From Paenarthrobacter sp. AR 02 (lineage in GTDB: Bacteria; Actinomycetota; Actinomycetes; Actinomycetales; Micrococcaceae), in assembly GCF_021538675.1 (NCBI RefSeq), contig NZ_JAJUKH010000001.1:961462-1025461 (forward strand): a stretch of 64,000 bases of DNA. The letters are read 5' to 3'. The notes beneath the pieces were generated by a model that was not told the DNA's origin, made no database searches, and was given only the letters and a program-made list of their open reading frames with translations. The position numbers and the translations under genes were made by a program. Each line of letters begins with the position of its first letter. The first letter of the stretch is position 1. This document shows, one piece after another, positions 57,613 to 64,000 of the stretch.

Positions 57613-58218
57613 TTAGACGGTGCGGACCACATCCTCGTAGGAGAACTTCGGCTTGGCTGCGCCCCAGGCATCGGGGCCGGGCTGGCCGATGTTGACCACG
57701 AGGAAGCTCTTCTGGTCACCGTTTGGGAAGAATTCGGCGTCGATCGCGGCGAAGTCGGCTCCGGTCATCGGTCCTGCGGCGAAGCCGAGCGAGCGGACGG
57801 CCAGGATGAAGTAGCCAGCCTGCAGGTGGGCGTTGTTGTTGCCCGTGGCCGCAGCAAGTTCCGCATTGTCGTCGTACATGGCCTTGGGGGCGCCGTACTC
57901 GGGGAGGAACTTGTCCCACTGGCCCTGCCAGTTGGTGTCGTAGGACAGGAGCGCGACCAGAGGCGCGGATGCGGTCTTCGCCTGGTTGCCGCGGGAAAGG
58001 TGGTCCACCAGCTTGGCGCGGGCTTCGTCCGAGCGGACGTACGTCACGCGGAGCGGCTGGGAGTTGAAAGCCGTCGGGCCGAACTTGGTGAGCTCGTAGA
58101 TGGCGCGGGCCTGCTCTTCGGTAACCTCACCGGCAAAGCTGTTGGCGGTACGGGCTTCGGCAAAAATGGCGTCGACTGCTGCGGCGTCAATGACTGCTTC
58201 TTCGTGTGCAATCGTCAT
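57613..58218 (-). CDS. RutE-like malonic semialdehyde reductase (nitroreductase family)
   Basis: A 201-residue flavin-dependent nitroreductase-fold protein. EARTANSFAGEVTEEQARAI, ELTKFGPTAFNSQPLRVTYV and YFILAVRSLGFAAGPMTG are close to RutE, which reduces malonic semialdehyde in uracil degradation. Its divergence from a uracil/xanthine permease supports that role. No other rut genes are in the window, so a different aldehyde or quinone substrate is possible. AAAGG lies upstream of ATG 58218. Confidence 0.85.
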   Translation of the reverse strand: MTIAHEEAVIDAAAVDAIFAEARTANSFAGEVTEEQARAIYELTKFGPTAFNSQPLRVTYVRSDEARAKLVDHLSRGNQAKTASAPLVALLSYDTNWQGQWDKFLPEYGAPKAMYDDNAELAAATGNNNAHLQAGYFILAVRSLGFAAGPMTGADFAAIDAEFFPNGDQKSFLVVNIGQPGPDAWGAAKPKFSYEDVVRTV

Positions 58219-58472
58219 GGATGAACCTTTCGCTTGGCCAGACCTTGTAGGCGGCCGGGCACTTCTGCTTTCCATGGTTGCAACTTCAACTTTGCTTGTC
58301 CTCTTCCCGTGACGGCGCGTGACGTTGCGCACAAAGCATGACTCCGCGTGTCGCTTCTTTGCGTTGCTGGGCCCGCCATGCGTGCCAGATCCAGCGCGAA
58401 GCGCGTAGAGCAGGCCCCGCAATGGCGGTAATGTTGCACCGAATCCCAACACTCTTCTGAGGAAGGCCTGCC

Positions 58473-59828
58473 ATGAGCATGCTCGGCACCAAATGGAAGC
58501 TCCACGGCAACGGCAAGTCCATCCGGCCCGGCCACGTGGTGGCGCCGGATGAGCGGCTCGCGTGGCCGTTGACCATCGGCATCGGCATGCAGCATGTTGT
58601 GGCCATGTTCGGCGCGACCTTCCTGGTCCCCATCATCACCGGCATGCCGCCGGCCACCACCTTGTTCTTCTCAGGCATCGGGACGCTGCTCTTCCTGGTG
58701 GTCACCAAGGGCCGAGTGCCCAGCTACCTCGGTTCAAGCTTCGCGTTCATCGCCCCGATCATGGCGTCCCAACAGCAGTACGGCGTCAGCGGCGCCTTGG
58801 GCGGCGTGGTGCTGGCCGGCGTCGTACTGGCCCTTATTGGTGCCGTCGTGCAGAAGTTCGGTGCCGACTGGATCAATCGGCTCATGCCGCCGATCGTTAC
58901 CGGCGCGATCGTCGCGCTGATCGGCCTCAACCTGGCCCCTGCCGCGAAGAACAACTTCGACGCCGCCCCCGTCACCGCCCTGGTCACCTTGGTGACGATC
59001 ATCCTGGTGTCCGTCCTGTTCCGCGGCATCCTGGGACGGCTAAGCATCCTGGTGGGCGTTGTGGTGGGGTACCTCGTGGCCATGATGCGCGGCGAGGTCA
59101 GCTACGAAAAAATGGACGCCGCAGCCTGGGTTGGCCTCCCGTTCTTCCAGACGCCCGAGTTCCACATTGGGGTTGTGGGGCTGTTTGTTCCGGTGGTTTT
59201 GGTGCTGGTGGCTGAGAACGTCGGGCACGTGAAGTCGGTAGCTGCCATGACCGGCCAAAACCTCGACGGCGTCTCCGGGCGCGCGCTGATGGCCGACGGC
59301 GCCGCGACGGTACTTGCCGGATTTGGCGGCGGTTCGGGTACAACCACTTACGCCGAAAACATCGGCGTCATGGCCGCCACCAAGGTCTATTCGACGGCGG
59401 CCTACTGGGTGGCCGGTATCTTCGCCATCCTGCTGAGCTTCTCCCCGAAATTCGGCGAACTGATCGCTACAGTTCCCGCTGGTGTCCTGGGTGGCGCCGC
59501 GACGATGCTCTACGGCATGATCGGCGTCCTTGGCGTGAAGATCTGGGTGCAGAACAAGGTCAACTTCTCCAACCCGATCAACCTGACCACCGCTGCCGTG
59601 GCTTTGATTATTGGCATCGCGGACTACACATGGACCATTGGCGAGCTGAAGTTCACGGGCATCGCCCTCGGCTCAGCTGCGGCACTGGTGATCTACCACG
59701 GCATGAAGGGACTCGCCCGTTGGCGCGGGACCGTGGCTGAACCGGAGACCGAGACGGCGGGACTGCCGCCTGCAGTGAAGTCGGCGATGAACGCCGCCGC
59801 CAAGCGAACGGGCCGCAAGGGGAAGTAG
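58473..59828 (+). CDS. uracil/xanthine permease (NCS2 family)
   Basis: A 451-residue transporter with many hydrophobic helices. The NCS2 features are PLTIGIGMQHVVAMFGATFL at the first helix, LVLVAENVGHVKSVAAMTG near residue 245 and AGFGGGSGTTTYAENIGVMA near 287, the last two being substrate-binding regions. The motifs fit uracil or xanthine. GAGGAAGG precedes the ATG. It pairs with the RutE-like gene across a 254-base divergent gap in which I see no clear operator. Confidence 0.9.
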   Translation: MSMLGTKWKLHGNGKSIRPGHVVAPDERLAWPLTIGIGMQHVVAMFGATFLVPIITGMPPATTLFFSGIGTLLFLVVTKGRVPSYLGSSFAFIAPIMASQQQYGVSGALGGVVLAGVVLALIGAVVQKFGADWINRLMPPIVTGAIVALIGLNLAPAAKNNFDAAPVTALVTLVTIILVSVLFRGILGRLSILVGVVVGYLVAMMRGEVSYEKMDAAAWVGLPFFQTPEFHIGVVGLFVPVVLVLVAENVGHVKSVAAMTGQNLDGVSGRALMADGAATVLAGFGGGSGTTTYAENIGVMAATKVYSTAAYWVAGIFAILLSFSPKFGELIATVPAGVLGGAATMLYGMIGVLGVKIWVQNKVNFSNPINLTTAAVALIIGIADYTWTIGELKFTGIALGSAAALVIYHGMKGLARWRGTVAEPETETAGLPPAVKSAMNAAAKRTGRKGK

Positions 59829-59843
59829 GCCCGCAACGGCCCG

Positions 59844-61286
59844 CTACTTGCTCCCGAACCTGGCGTTGTAGCGGCTCATGAACGCGGCCATGGCGTCGCG
59901 GGCGACCGGCTCGAGGGGACGGTAGGTCCTGGTTCCGTTCGCCTCGGCCCAGCCGGTACTGATGCCGCTGGCCGCCAACCAGGTGATCTGCTTGTAGAAC
60001 GGGTTGTTCGTGGCCACATCAGCGAACGGCGACTTCGCGGGCGGGGTGTAGGCGGGCGATCCGGCCAAGCGGTACATGAACGCGGCCATGGCATCACGCG
60101 CAACGGGCGCGAGTGGCCGGTAGGTCTTGGTCCCGTTGGCCTCGGTCCAGCCCGTGCTGATGCCCTTGCTGGCGAGCCAAGTGATCTGCTTGTAGAACGG
60201 GTTGTTCGTGGCCACATCAGCGAACGGCGACTTGGCCGGCGGGGTGAAGGAAGGCGATCCGGCCAAGCGGTACATGAACGCGGCCATGGCATCACGCGCA
60301 ACGGGCGCGAGTGGCCGGTACGTCCTGGCGCCGTTCGATTCGGTCCAGCCAGTCGAGATGCCACGCGATCCGAGCCAGTTGATCTCGGTGGTGAACTGGC
60401 CACCGGAGATATCAGAGAATATCGGCCCAGGGTTGGTGGCAAAGGACTTCAGCTGAGTCAGCGTTCCGTTGTAGACGTTCTGGTCCCCGGGGAAGACGCC
60501 CGAGTCGGCGTGCTGCCACAGGGTGTAGGTCTTCCAGCCAGTGGGAAGCGCTCCGGGCGTGGATGCCCAGTTGGCGATGTGTAGCGGGTGGTTCCCAAAG
60601 CCACTGGCCTTGCCGGTGCACCTGTTCCACCAGTCGGTAGTCGTGTAGATGGCTGGAAGACGCCCGGTCCGGGCCAGGATGGTGGTGGAGAAGTCGGAAA
60701 TCCACGCCACCATTTGACCAGGGGTCATTCCGTAGCAGGCGCCGTCGCCATAGGGGCTGTACTCCAGGTCCAGCAAAGCGGGAAGCGTCTTGCCGTCCGG
60801 TTTCCACGCCGCACCACTCTGAAGGAAGTAGTTTGCTTGCGCTGCACCGGACGAAGCGTTGGGAAGGGCGAAGTGATACGCGCCGCGGAGCATCCCGGCA
60901 GCAGCAGCCCCCGCATACTGTGCAGAGAAATAGGGGTTGCTGTACCCGGTCCCTTCGCTGGCCTTGACGTAGGCGAACTTCGCCCCGTTCGCTGCGGCCT
61001 TGGACCAGTCAACCCCGCCCTGGTGGCTGCTCACGTCCATTCCACGCACGCCTTGCGGCACTGCCAAGGGCGAAGCGTCCTGGATGGTTGCCAAATCCTG
61101 GCCCTCGCTTTCGTTGTCACGAAGAGTGGATCCCATGGCGTGGTCCCCTTGGCCTGGTTCTTCGGCGGCGGTGGCTGCCTCTGCCCCTGAGGCGGCGAGG
61201 GTTGCGGCGGCCAAAAGAAACGCAGCCACCTTGGCTCCGAGTGAGAATCGGGACGGCGTCTTGGCGGGCGTGAGCGTTCTGAACAT
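59844..61286 (-). CDS. secreted GH25 lysozyme with three SLH-type repeats
   Basis: A 480-residue exported protein. The signal peptide spans about residues 1-40 (AAFLLAAATLAASGAEAATA). The GH25 domain (residues about 85-280) has MDVSSHQGGVDWSKAA with the catalytic Asp and the DLEYSP region. Three S-layer-homology-like repeats of 66 residues follow (FYKQITWLASKGISTGW, YRPLAPVARDAMAAFMYRLA), encoded by near-identical 198-bp DNA repeats. It should bind and cut peptidoglycan at the cell surface. Confidence 0.93.
   Translation of the reverse strand: MFRTLTPAKTPSRFSLGAKVAAFLLAAATLAASGAEAATAAEEPGQGDHAMGSTLRDNESEGQDLATIQDASPLAVPQGVRGMDVSSHQGGVDWSKAAANGAKFAYVKASEGTGYSNPYFSAQYAGAAAAGMLRGAYHFALPNASSGAAQANYFLQSGAAWKPDGKTLPALLDLEYSPYGDGACYGMTPGQMVAWISDFSTTILARTGRLPAIYTTTDWWNRCTGKASGFGNHPLHIANWASTPGALPTGWKTYTLWQHADSGVFPGDQNVYNGTLTQLKSFATNPGPIFSDISGGQFTTEINWLGSRGISTGWTESNGARTYRPLAPVARDAMAAFMYRLAGSPSFTPPAKSPFADVATNNPFYKQITWLASKGISTGWTEANGTKTYRPLAPVARDAMAAFMYRLAGSPAYTPPAKSPFADVATNNPFYKQITWLAASGISTGWAEANGTRTYRPLEPVARDAMAAFMSRYNARFGSK
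59860..60415 (-). repeat. 198-bp near-identical repeats in the SLH region
   Basis: The segment GCGGCCATGGC recurs at 59884, 60082 and 60280, exactly 198 bases apart, with high identity through the units. The repeats lie inside the lysozyme gene and could recombine to change repeat number. Confidence 0.85.
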
Positions 61287-61420
61287 GGGGTGAGTCCTCC
61301 GGGGTGCGGGAGGAACCGGCGCCCCCACGTCATGCGACTCAGCCTACTACCCGGTAGCCACGCGCCGGTGCAGGCCCGGGCGAAAGCCACTTGGAAAAGC
61401 AGCGCTGCCCGACGGAACAA

Positions 61421-61440
61421 ATAATCAGCTTGCTTACTAT
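61421..61440. promoter_or_regulatory. AT-rich element ending GCTTACTAT upstream of the PfpI gene
   Basis: ATAATCAGCTTGCTTACTAT lies about 90 bases before the PfpI gene. A nearby inverted repeat GTTCC-CTAGGCT-GGAAC follows at 61447. Its right half resembles the inverted repeats at 26559 and near 40281. Confidence 0.3.
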
Positions 61441-61530
61441 GGCTGGGTTCCCTAGGCTGGAACAGGTCAGACAAACAACTCTCGCAGCAACGGCATGTGC
61501 CCAAAAGGCAGCCGAACAAGAGGAGGAACA

Positions 61531-62097
61531 ATGTCAGAACACAACATCTCGGGCAAGAAGGTCGCATTCCTGCTGACGGACGGCGTGGAGCAGGTGGAAC
61601 TCACCAGCCCATGGCAAGCAGTGAAGGACGCGGGCGGCGAAACTACGCTTATCGCCCCCGAAAAGGGCACCATCCAGGGCTACAACGGCACCGAGCCAGG
61701 TGACACCTTCGATGCAACCCTCGCGGTGTCAGACGCCAATGCATCCGACTTCGACGCCCTGGTACTCCCGGGCGGCGTCGTGAACGCGGACAACCTCCGC
61801 GTCGACAAGGACGCCCAGAACTTCACGCGAGCCTTCTTCGAGCAGCACAAGCCCGTGGCATCGATCTGCCACGGCCCTTGGCTCCTCATCGAGGCCGGCG
61901 TCATCAAGGGCCGCAACGTCACCTCGTACCACACGCTCCAGACGGACCTGAAGAATGCGGGCGCCAACTGGACCGACGAGGAAGTCGTCGTGGACCAGGG
62001 CCTGGTCACCAGCCGTAAACCGGACGACCTGCCCGCCTTCAACGCCAAGGTCGTAGAGGAAATCTCCGAAGGCCAGCACGCCGGCCAGACCGCCTAG
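61531..62097 (+). CDS. DJ-1/PfpI family protein
   Basis: A 188-residue class-I glutamine-amidotransferase-like protein. VAFLLTDGVEQVELTSPWQA is at the start, LVLPGGVVNADNLR in the middle, and the nucleophile elbow VASICHGPWLLIEAGV near residue 112 holds the reactive Cys. The family includes stress-linked deglycases and peptidases; the true substrate is unknown. AAGAGGAGG gives a strong ribosome site. Confidence 0.93.
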   Translation: MSEHNISGKKVAFLLTDGVEQVELTSPWQAVKDAGGETTLIAPEKGTIQGYNGTEPGDTFDATLAVSDANASDFDALVLPGGVVNADNLRVDKDAQNFTRAFFEQHKPVASICHGPWLLIEAGVIKGRNVTSYHTLQTDLKNAGANWTDEEVVVDQGLVTSRKPDDLPAFNAKVVEEISEGQHAGQTA

Positions 62098-62115
62098 CGG
62101 CCAGCCGAGCCACAT

Positions 62116-62174
62116 AAGGCGAGTGCCGCCGTCGTACTTTCACGAGAAGTACGACGGTGGCACTCGCCTTTTCG
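62116..62174 (+). terminator. strong hairpin terminator after PfpI gene
   Basis: AAGGCGAGTGCCGCCGTCGT and four more bases pair with the matching right arm ending GGCACTCGCCTT, about 24 pairs with one G-T. A T run follows directly. Its centre shares the CGCCGTCGT core of the AACGACGGC family. Confidence 0.92.
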
Positions 62175-62237
62175 TCGGAGTGTTGCGCACGTCACACTCG
62201 CCACATACGCTGGGGGCGCTGCAGCGTGGCAGCAACG

Positions 62238-62564
62238 ATGAAAGGCAGTACATTGACCAGCGAGAAGCTTTCCGTAGTTGTTCGCGTCGACGTTGACGGC
62301 GAACAGATCCAGATCGCAGCAACCGGTCACGTGACCGCACAGAGCCTGCAGGGGCTGTATCCGGTGATTCAGCGGACCAGGAGCCTGGGCGGCGGTCTCG
62401 GCGTCGAGATGGACCTGACGGACGCGATGGTGGATCCCGAAGCCCTGGATCAGCTCAAGGTTTATGCTGAGCTCCATGAAATGCCGGTCAAACTCAACCC
62501 TGCCCCCGGCAACGTGACTGCCCTTCCGTCCCGCGAATTCCAAACAGCAAGCCGAGCAGCCTAA
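62238..62564 (+). CDS. small protein of unknown function before a DHFR-like gene
   Basis: A 108-residue protein with no recognised domain. The core alternates strands and helices (LSVVVRVDVDGEQIQIAATG, then LYPVIQRTRSLG, then GVEMDLTDAMVDPEALDQL), which is compatible with a small alpha/beta fold such as STAS. That is a weak guess. It is 12 bases upstream of the DHFR-like gene on the same strand. Confidence 0.6.
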   Translation: MKGSTLTSEKLSVVVRVDVDGEQIQIAATGHVTAQSLQGLYPVIQRTRSLGGGLGVEMDLTDAMVDPEALDQLKVYAELHEMPVKLNPAPGNVTALPSREFQTASRAA

Positions 62565-62576
62565 CTGGAGGCACCG

Positions 62577-63128
62577 ATGCGTAAAGTCACCGCCGGACTG
62601 TTCCACTCCGTGGATGGCGTGGTCCAGGACCCGTTCAAGTTCCAGTTCGATAGCTTTGACGAGGACCTGGGCAAGGGCCTGACCAAAATGATCAACACGG
62701 TGGACACCGTGGTTCTTGGGCGTGTCAGCTACCAGGAATGGGCCCAGTATTGGCCGAACGCGACGCAGGACGACGACTTCGCCAAATTCATTAACCCCGT
62801 CGAGAAGTTCGTCGCATCCCGAACGCTGACCGAACCGCTGGAATGGGAAAACTCGCACCTGATTGAGGGCGACGTGGAGCAGTTCGTTACGGACCTCAAA
62901 AACCGCGACGGCGGAGAGATCGCCGTCTGCGGCAGCATCTCGCTGGTACGCCAACTGCTGTTCGCGGGCGTGCTCGATGAGCTGACGCTCATGACCCACC
63001 CGGTGGTGGCCGGCAGTGGTCGGCGGCTCTTCGAGGACGGCGATCCACTGAACCGGCTCGTCCTGGAGGACCAGTACGCCACCAGCAAGGGCAACGTGGT
63101 GAGCACGTACAGTCTGCGCAAGGACTAA
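62577..63128 (+). CDS. dihydrofolate reductase family protein (RibD C-terminal-like)
   Basis: A 183-residue protein in the DHFR/RibD-C family: KVTAGLFHSVDGVVQDPFKF at the start, DTVVLGRVSYQEWAQYWPN near residue 42 and IAVCGSISLVRQLLFAGVLDELTL near 115. These proteins bind NADPH. Many are not true DHFRs, and the substrate is unknown. GGAGG lies five bases before the ATG. Confidence 0.88.
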   Translation: MRKVTAGLFHSVDGVVQDPFKFQFDSFDEDLGKGLTKMINTVDTVVLGRVSYQEWAQYWPNATQDDDFAKFINPVEKFVASRTLTEPLEWENSHLIEGDVEQFVTDLKNRDGGEIAVCGSISLVRQLLFAGVLDELTLMTHPVVAGSGRRLFEDGDPLNRLVLEDQYATSKGNVVSTYSLRKD

Positions 63129-63174
63129 ACGCACGACGGCGGAGCCCGCCTGGGGCGGCCACCTCACGTGCGTT
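63128..63174. terminator. possible terminator after DHFR-like gene
   Basis: AACGCACG pairs with CGTGCGTT across a loop containing ACGGCGG and GGCGGCC. The T run is short, so this is less certain. Confidence 0.5.
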
Positions 63175-63207
63175 CACCCCAGCAGCAACGCCGACGGCGG
63201 TACTCGC

Positions 63208-63663
63208 CTAGCCTCGATTGGCGCGGCGCTGGCCTGTTTCCAGCAGCTGCACATCAACGTAACCGGTTCCGGGCTTGGGAGAACCGCGTTGTTTGCGAAG
63301 CCGCTTGGCTTTGTACTCGTCCCTGGACAGGTTGAATCCATACCAAGCAATGAACCCCGCCAGCCCCATACCCCAAAGAGCGCCCCATGAGGGGCTAGCT
63401 CCTTGAAAAAGTGGGGATAGAAGCATCGCCGCCGACGCAACGAACCCAAGGCATCCGAATGCCGACAGAATCGCCATCCCCCACCAGGAACTCACCTGCG
63501 CCTGGCCGCGACCTGGCGTGAATCCAATCTCATCGCCGGCATAACTGTGGAGTTCGCCGGTGCTGGTCCTGCGGAGCACTCGCTTCTGACCGTTGGCCAC
63601 GGCCTCCTTGTGCTCGGCATACACTTCATCGTCCCGCAGATCGCGCTCGGGGTCGTAAACCAC
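63208..63663 (-). CDS. two-helix membrane protein of unknown function
   Basis: A 151-residue protein. The N-terminal 50 residues are charged (ERDLRDDEVYAEHKEAVANGQKR and similar), then two membrane helices (ILSAFGCLGFVASAAMLL and LWGMGLAGFIAWYGF) lie near 65-115. A basic C-terminus (YKAKRLRKQRG) follows. It has no family that I recognise. Confidence 0.7.
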   Translation of the reverse strand: MVYDPERDLRDDEVYAEHKEAVANGQKRVLRRTSTGELHSYAGDEIGFTPGRGQAQVSSWWGMAILSAFGCLGFVASAAMLLSPLFQGASPSWGALWGMGLAGFIAWYGFNLSRDEYKAKRLRKQRGSPKPGTGYVDVQLLETGQRRANRG

Positions 63664-63756
63664 GGCCAGCCTCCAAAGCTCGAAAAGTCCAGCCTAGCGG
63701 CCACGGCGTGTGGCCGCGGCGGCGGCTCGACTCGCTCGCTCGCTAACGGCGTGTAG

Positions 63757-64000
63757 CTACTTCTTCCCGGCCTTCAGATCCGCCACCACCTTGGCGACCC
63801 TTCGCGCCCGGGTCTCAGGCGTCTTGGCGTCCCCAATCGGCTCCACGTACCTTCGTTGGGCGCTGTAGTTCAGGGTGCCGTAAAAGGCTTTGGCCTCGGG
63901 CTCCGCATCGAGTGCGGCGGCCAAATCGTTCGGAACCTCGACCACCCTCGGCTCGGTGTCCACCTCAAGCCCGACCTCCACCGTGTCCCCGGCGGCGGCA
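63757..64000 (-). CDS. YdeI/OmpD-associated family protein, DUF1905 type (partial, C-terminal end)
   Basis: The gene runs off the right edge and only its C-terminal 80 residues are visible. They read EVPNDLAAALDAEPEAKAFY, TLNYSAQRRYVEPIGDAKT and ARRVAKVVADLKAGKK, typical of DUF1905/YdeI-type proteins, which bind small ligands or cell-surface compounds and have no settled role. Confidence 0.8.
   Translation of the reverse strand, partial: AAAGDTVEVGLEVDTEPRVVEVPNDLAAALDAEPEAKAFYGTLNYSAQRRYVEPIGDAKTPETRARRVAKVVADLKAGKK

Overview
The window looks like chromosomal DNA of a high-GC actinobacterium of the family Micrococcaceae, most likely Arthrobacter or Paenarthrobacter. This rests on gene order (panC, PH-domain genes, folKBPE, ftsH, hpt, tilS, dacB, ppa), the 16S rRNA and rrn leader at the left edge, and the style of the proteins (SLH-type repeats ending in DAMAAFM, actinobacterial HelR). 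The species assignment is inference; no search was run.

Layout. 1-2490: 5' part of an rRNA operon on the minus strand (16S, leader, promoter), then an intergenic region with copies of a GTGAGAGAGCGT repeat. 2.5-20 kb: a minus-strand housekeeping block with a drug exporter, pantothenate synthetase, an NADP-binding DUF2520 protein, two PH-domain membrane proteins, DUF3180, the folate genes folK-folB-folP-folE, ftsH, hpt, tilS, a zincin-fold protein and dacB, followed by divergent ppa. The usual hpt-ftsH junction is interrupted by a two-gene insert (a nuclease-like protein and a lipoprotein). 20.7-24.4 kb: a compact WXG100-type locus with an EspG-like partner, two membrane proteins and a SatD-like regulator. 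24.5-27.8 kb: a DUF3618/holin-like envelope cluster and a FUSC transporter.

27.8-39.4 kb: a heptose-type sugar nucleotide and glycosyltransferase cluster with two HldE-like kinase/nucleotidyltransferase fusions, GmhA-like isomerase, GmhB-like phosphatase, three GT9 heptosyltransferase-like enzymes, two further glycosyltransferases and two SDR proteins. Six consecutive genes in it are joined by five 4-base overlaps. An LPS-core-like toolkit in a Gram-positive points to a heptosylated envelope polymer or glycoprotein.

39.4-42.4 kb: a SigB/SigF-type sigma factor, a GAF-ANTAR antiterminator, a 31-bp tandem repeat and a second copy of the nuclease-like protein. 42.4-44.8 kb: helR, an RNA polymerase-recycling ATPase linked to rifamycin tolerance, preceded by a sequence matching the rifamycin-associated element. 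44.9-64 kb: housekeeping and accessory genes including serS, a diacylglycerol kinase-type enzyme, pheA, rhodanese, an S51-like peptidase with an amidase, a POT peptide transporter, pgm, a RutE-like reductase divergent from a uracil/xanthine permease, a GH25 lysozyme with three SLH repeats, a DJ-1/PfpI protein and small proteins of unknown role.

Many convergent gene pairs are separated by long, near-perfect hairpins that probably act as bidirectional terminators; several share an AACGACGGC arm. The strongest candidates for new biology are the heptose cluster, the WXG100 locus, the RAE-helR unit, the paired nuclease-like genes and the GTGAGAGAGCGT repeat family.
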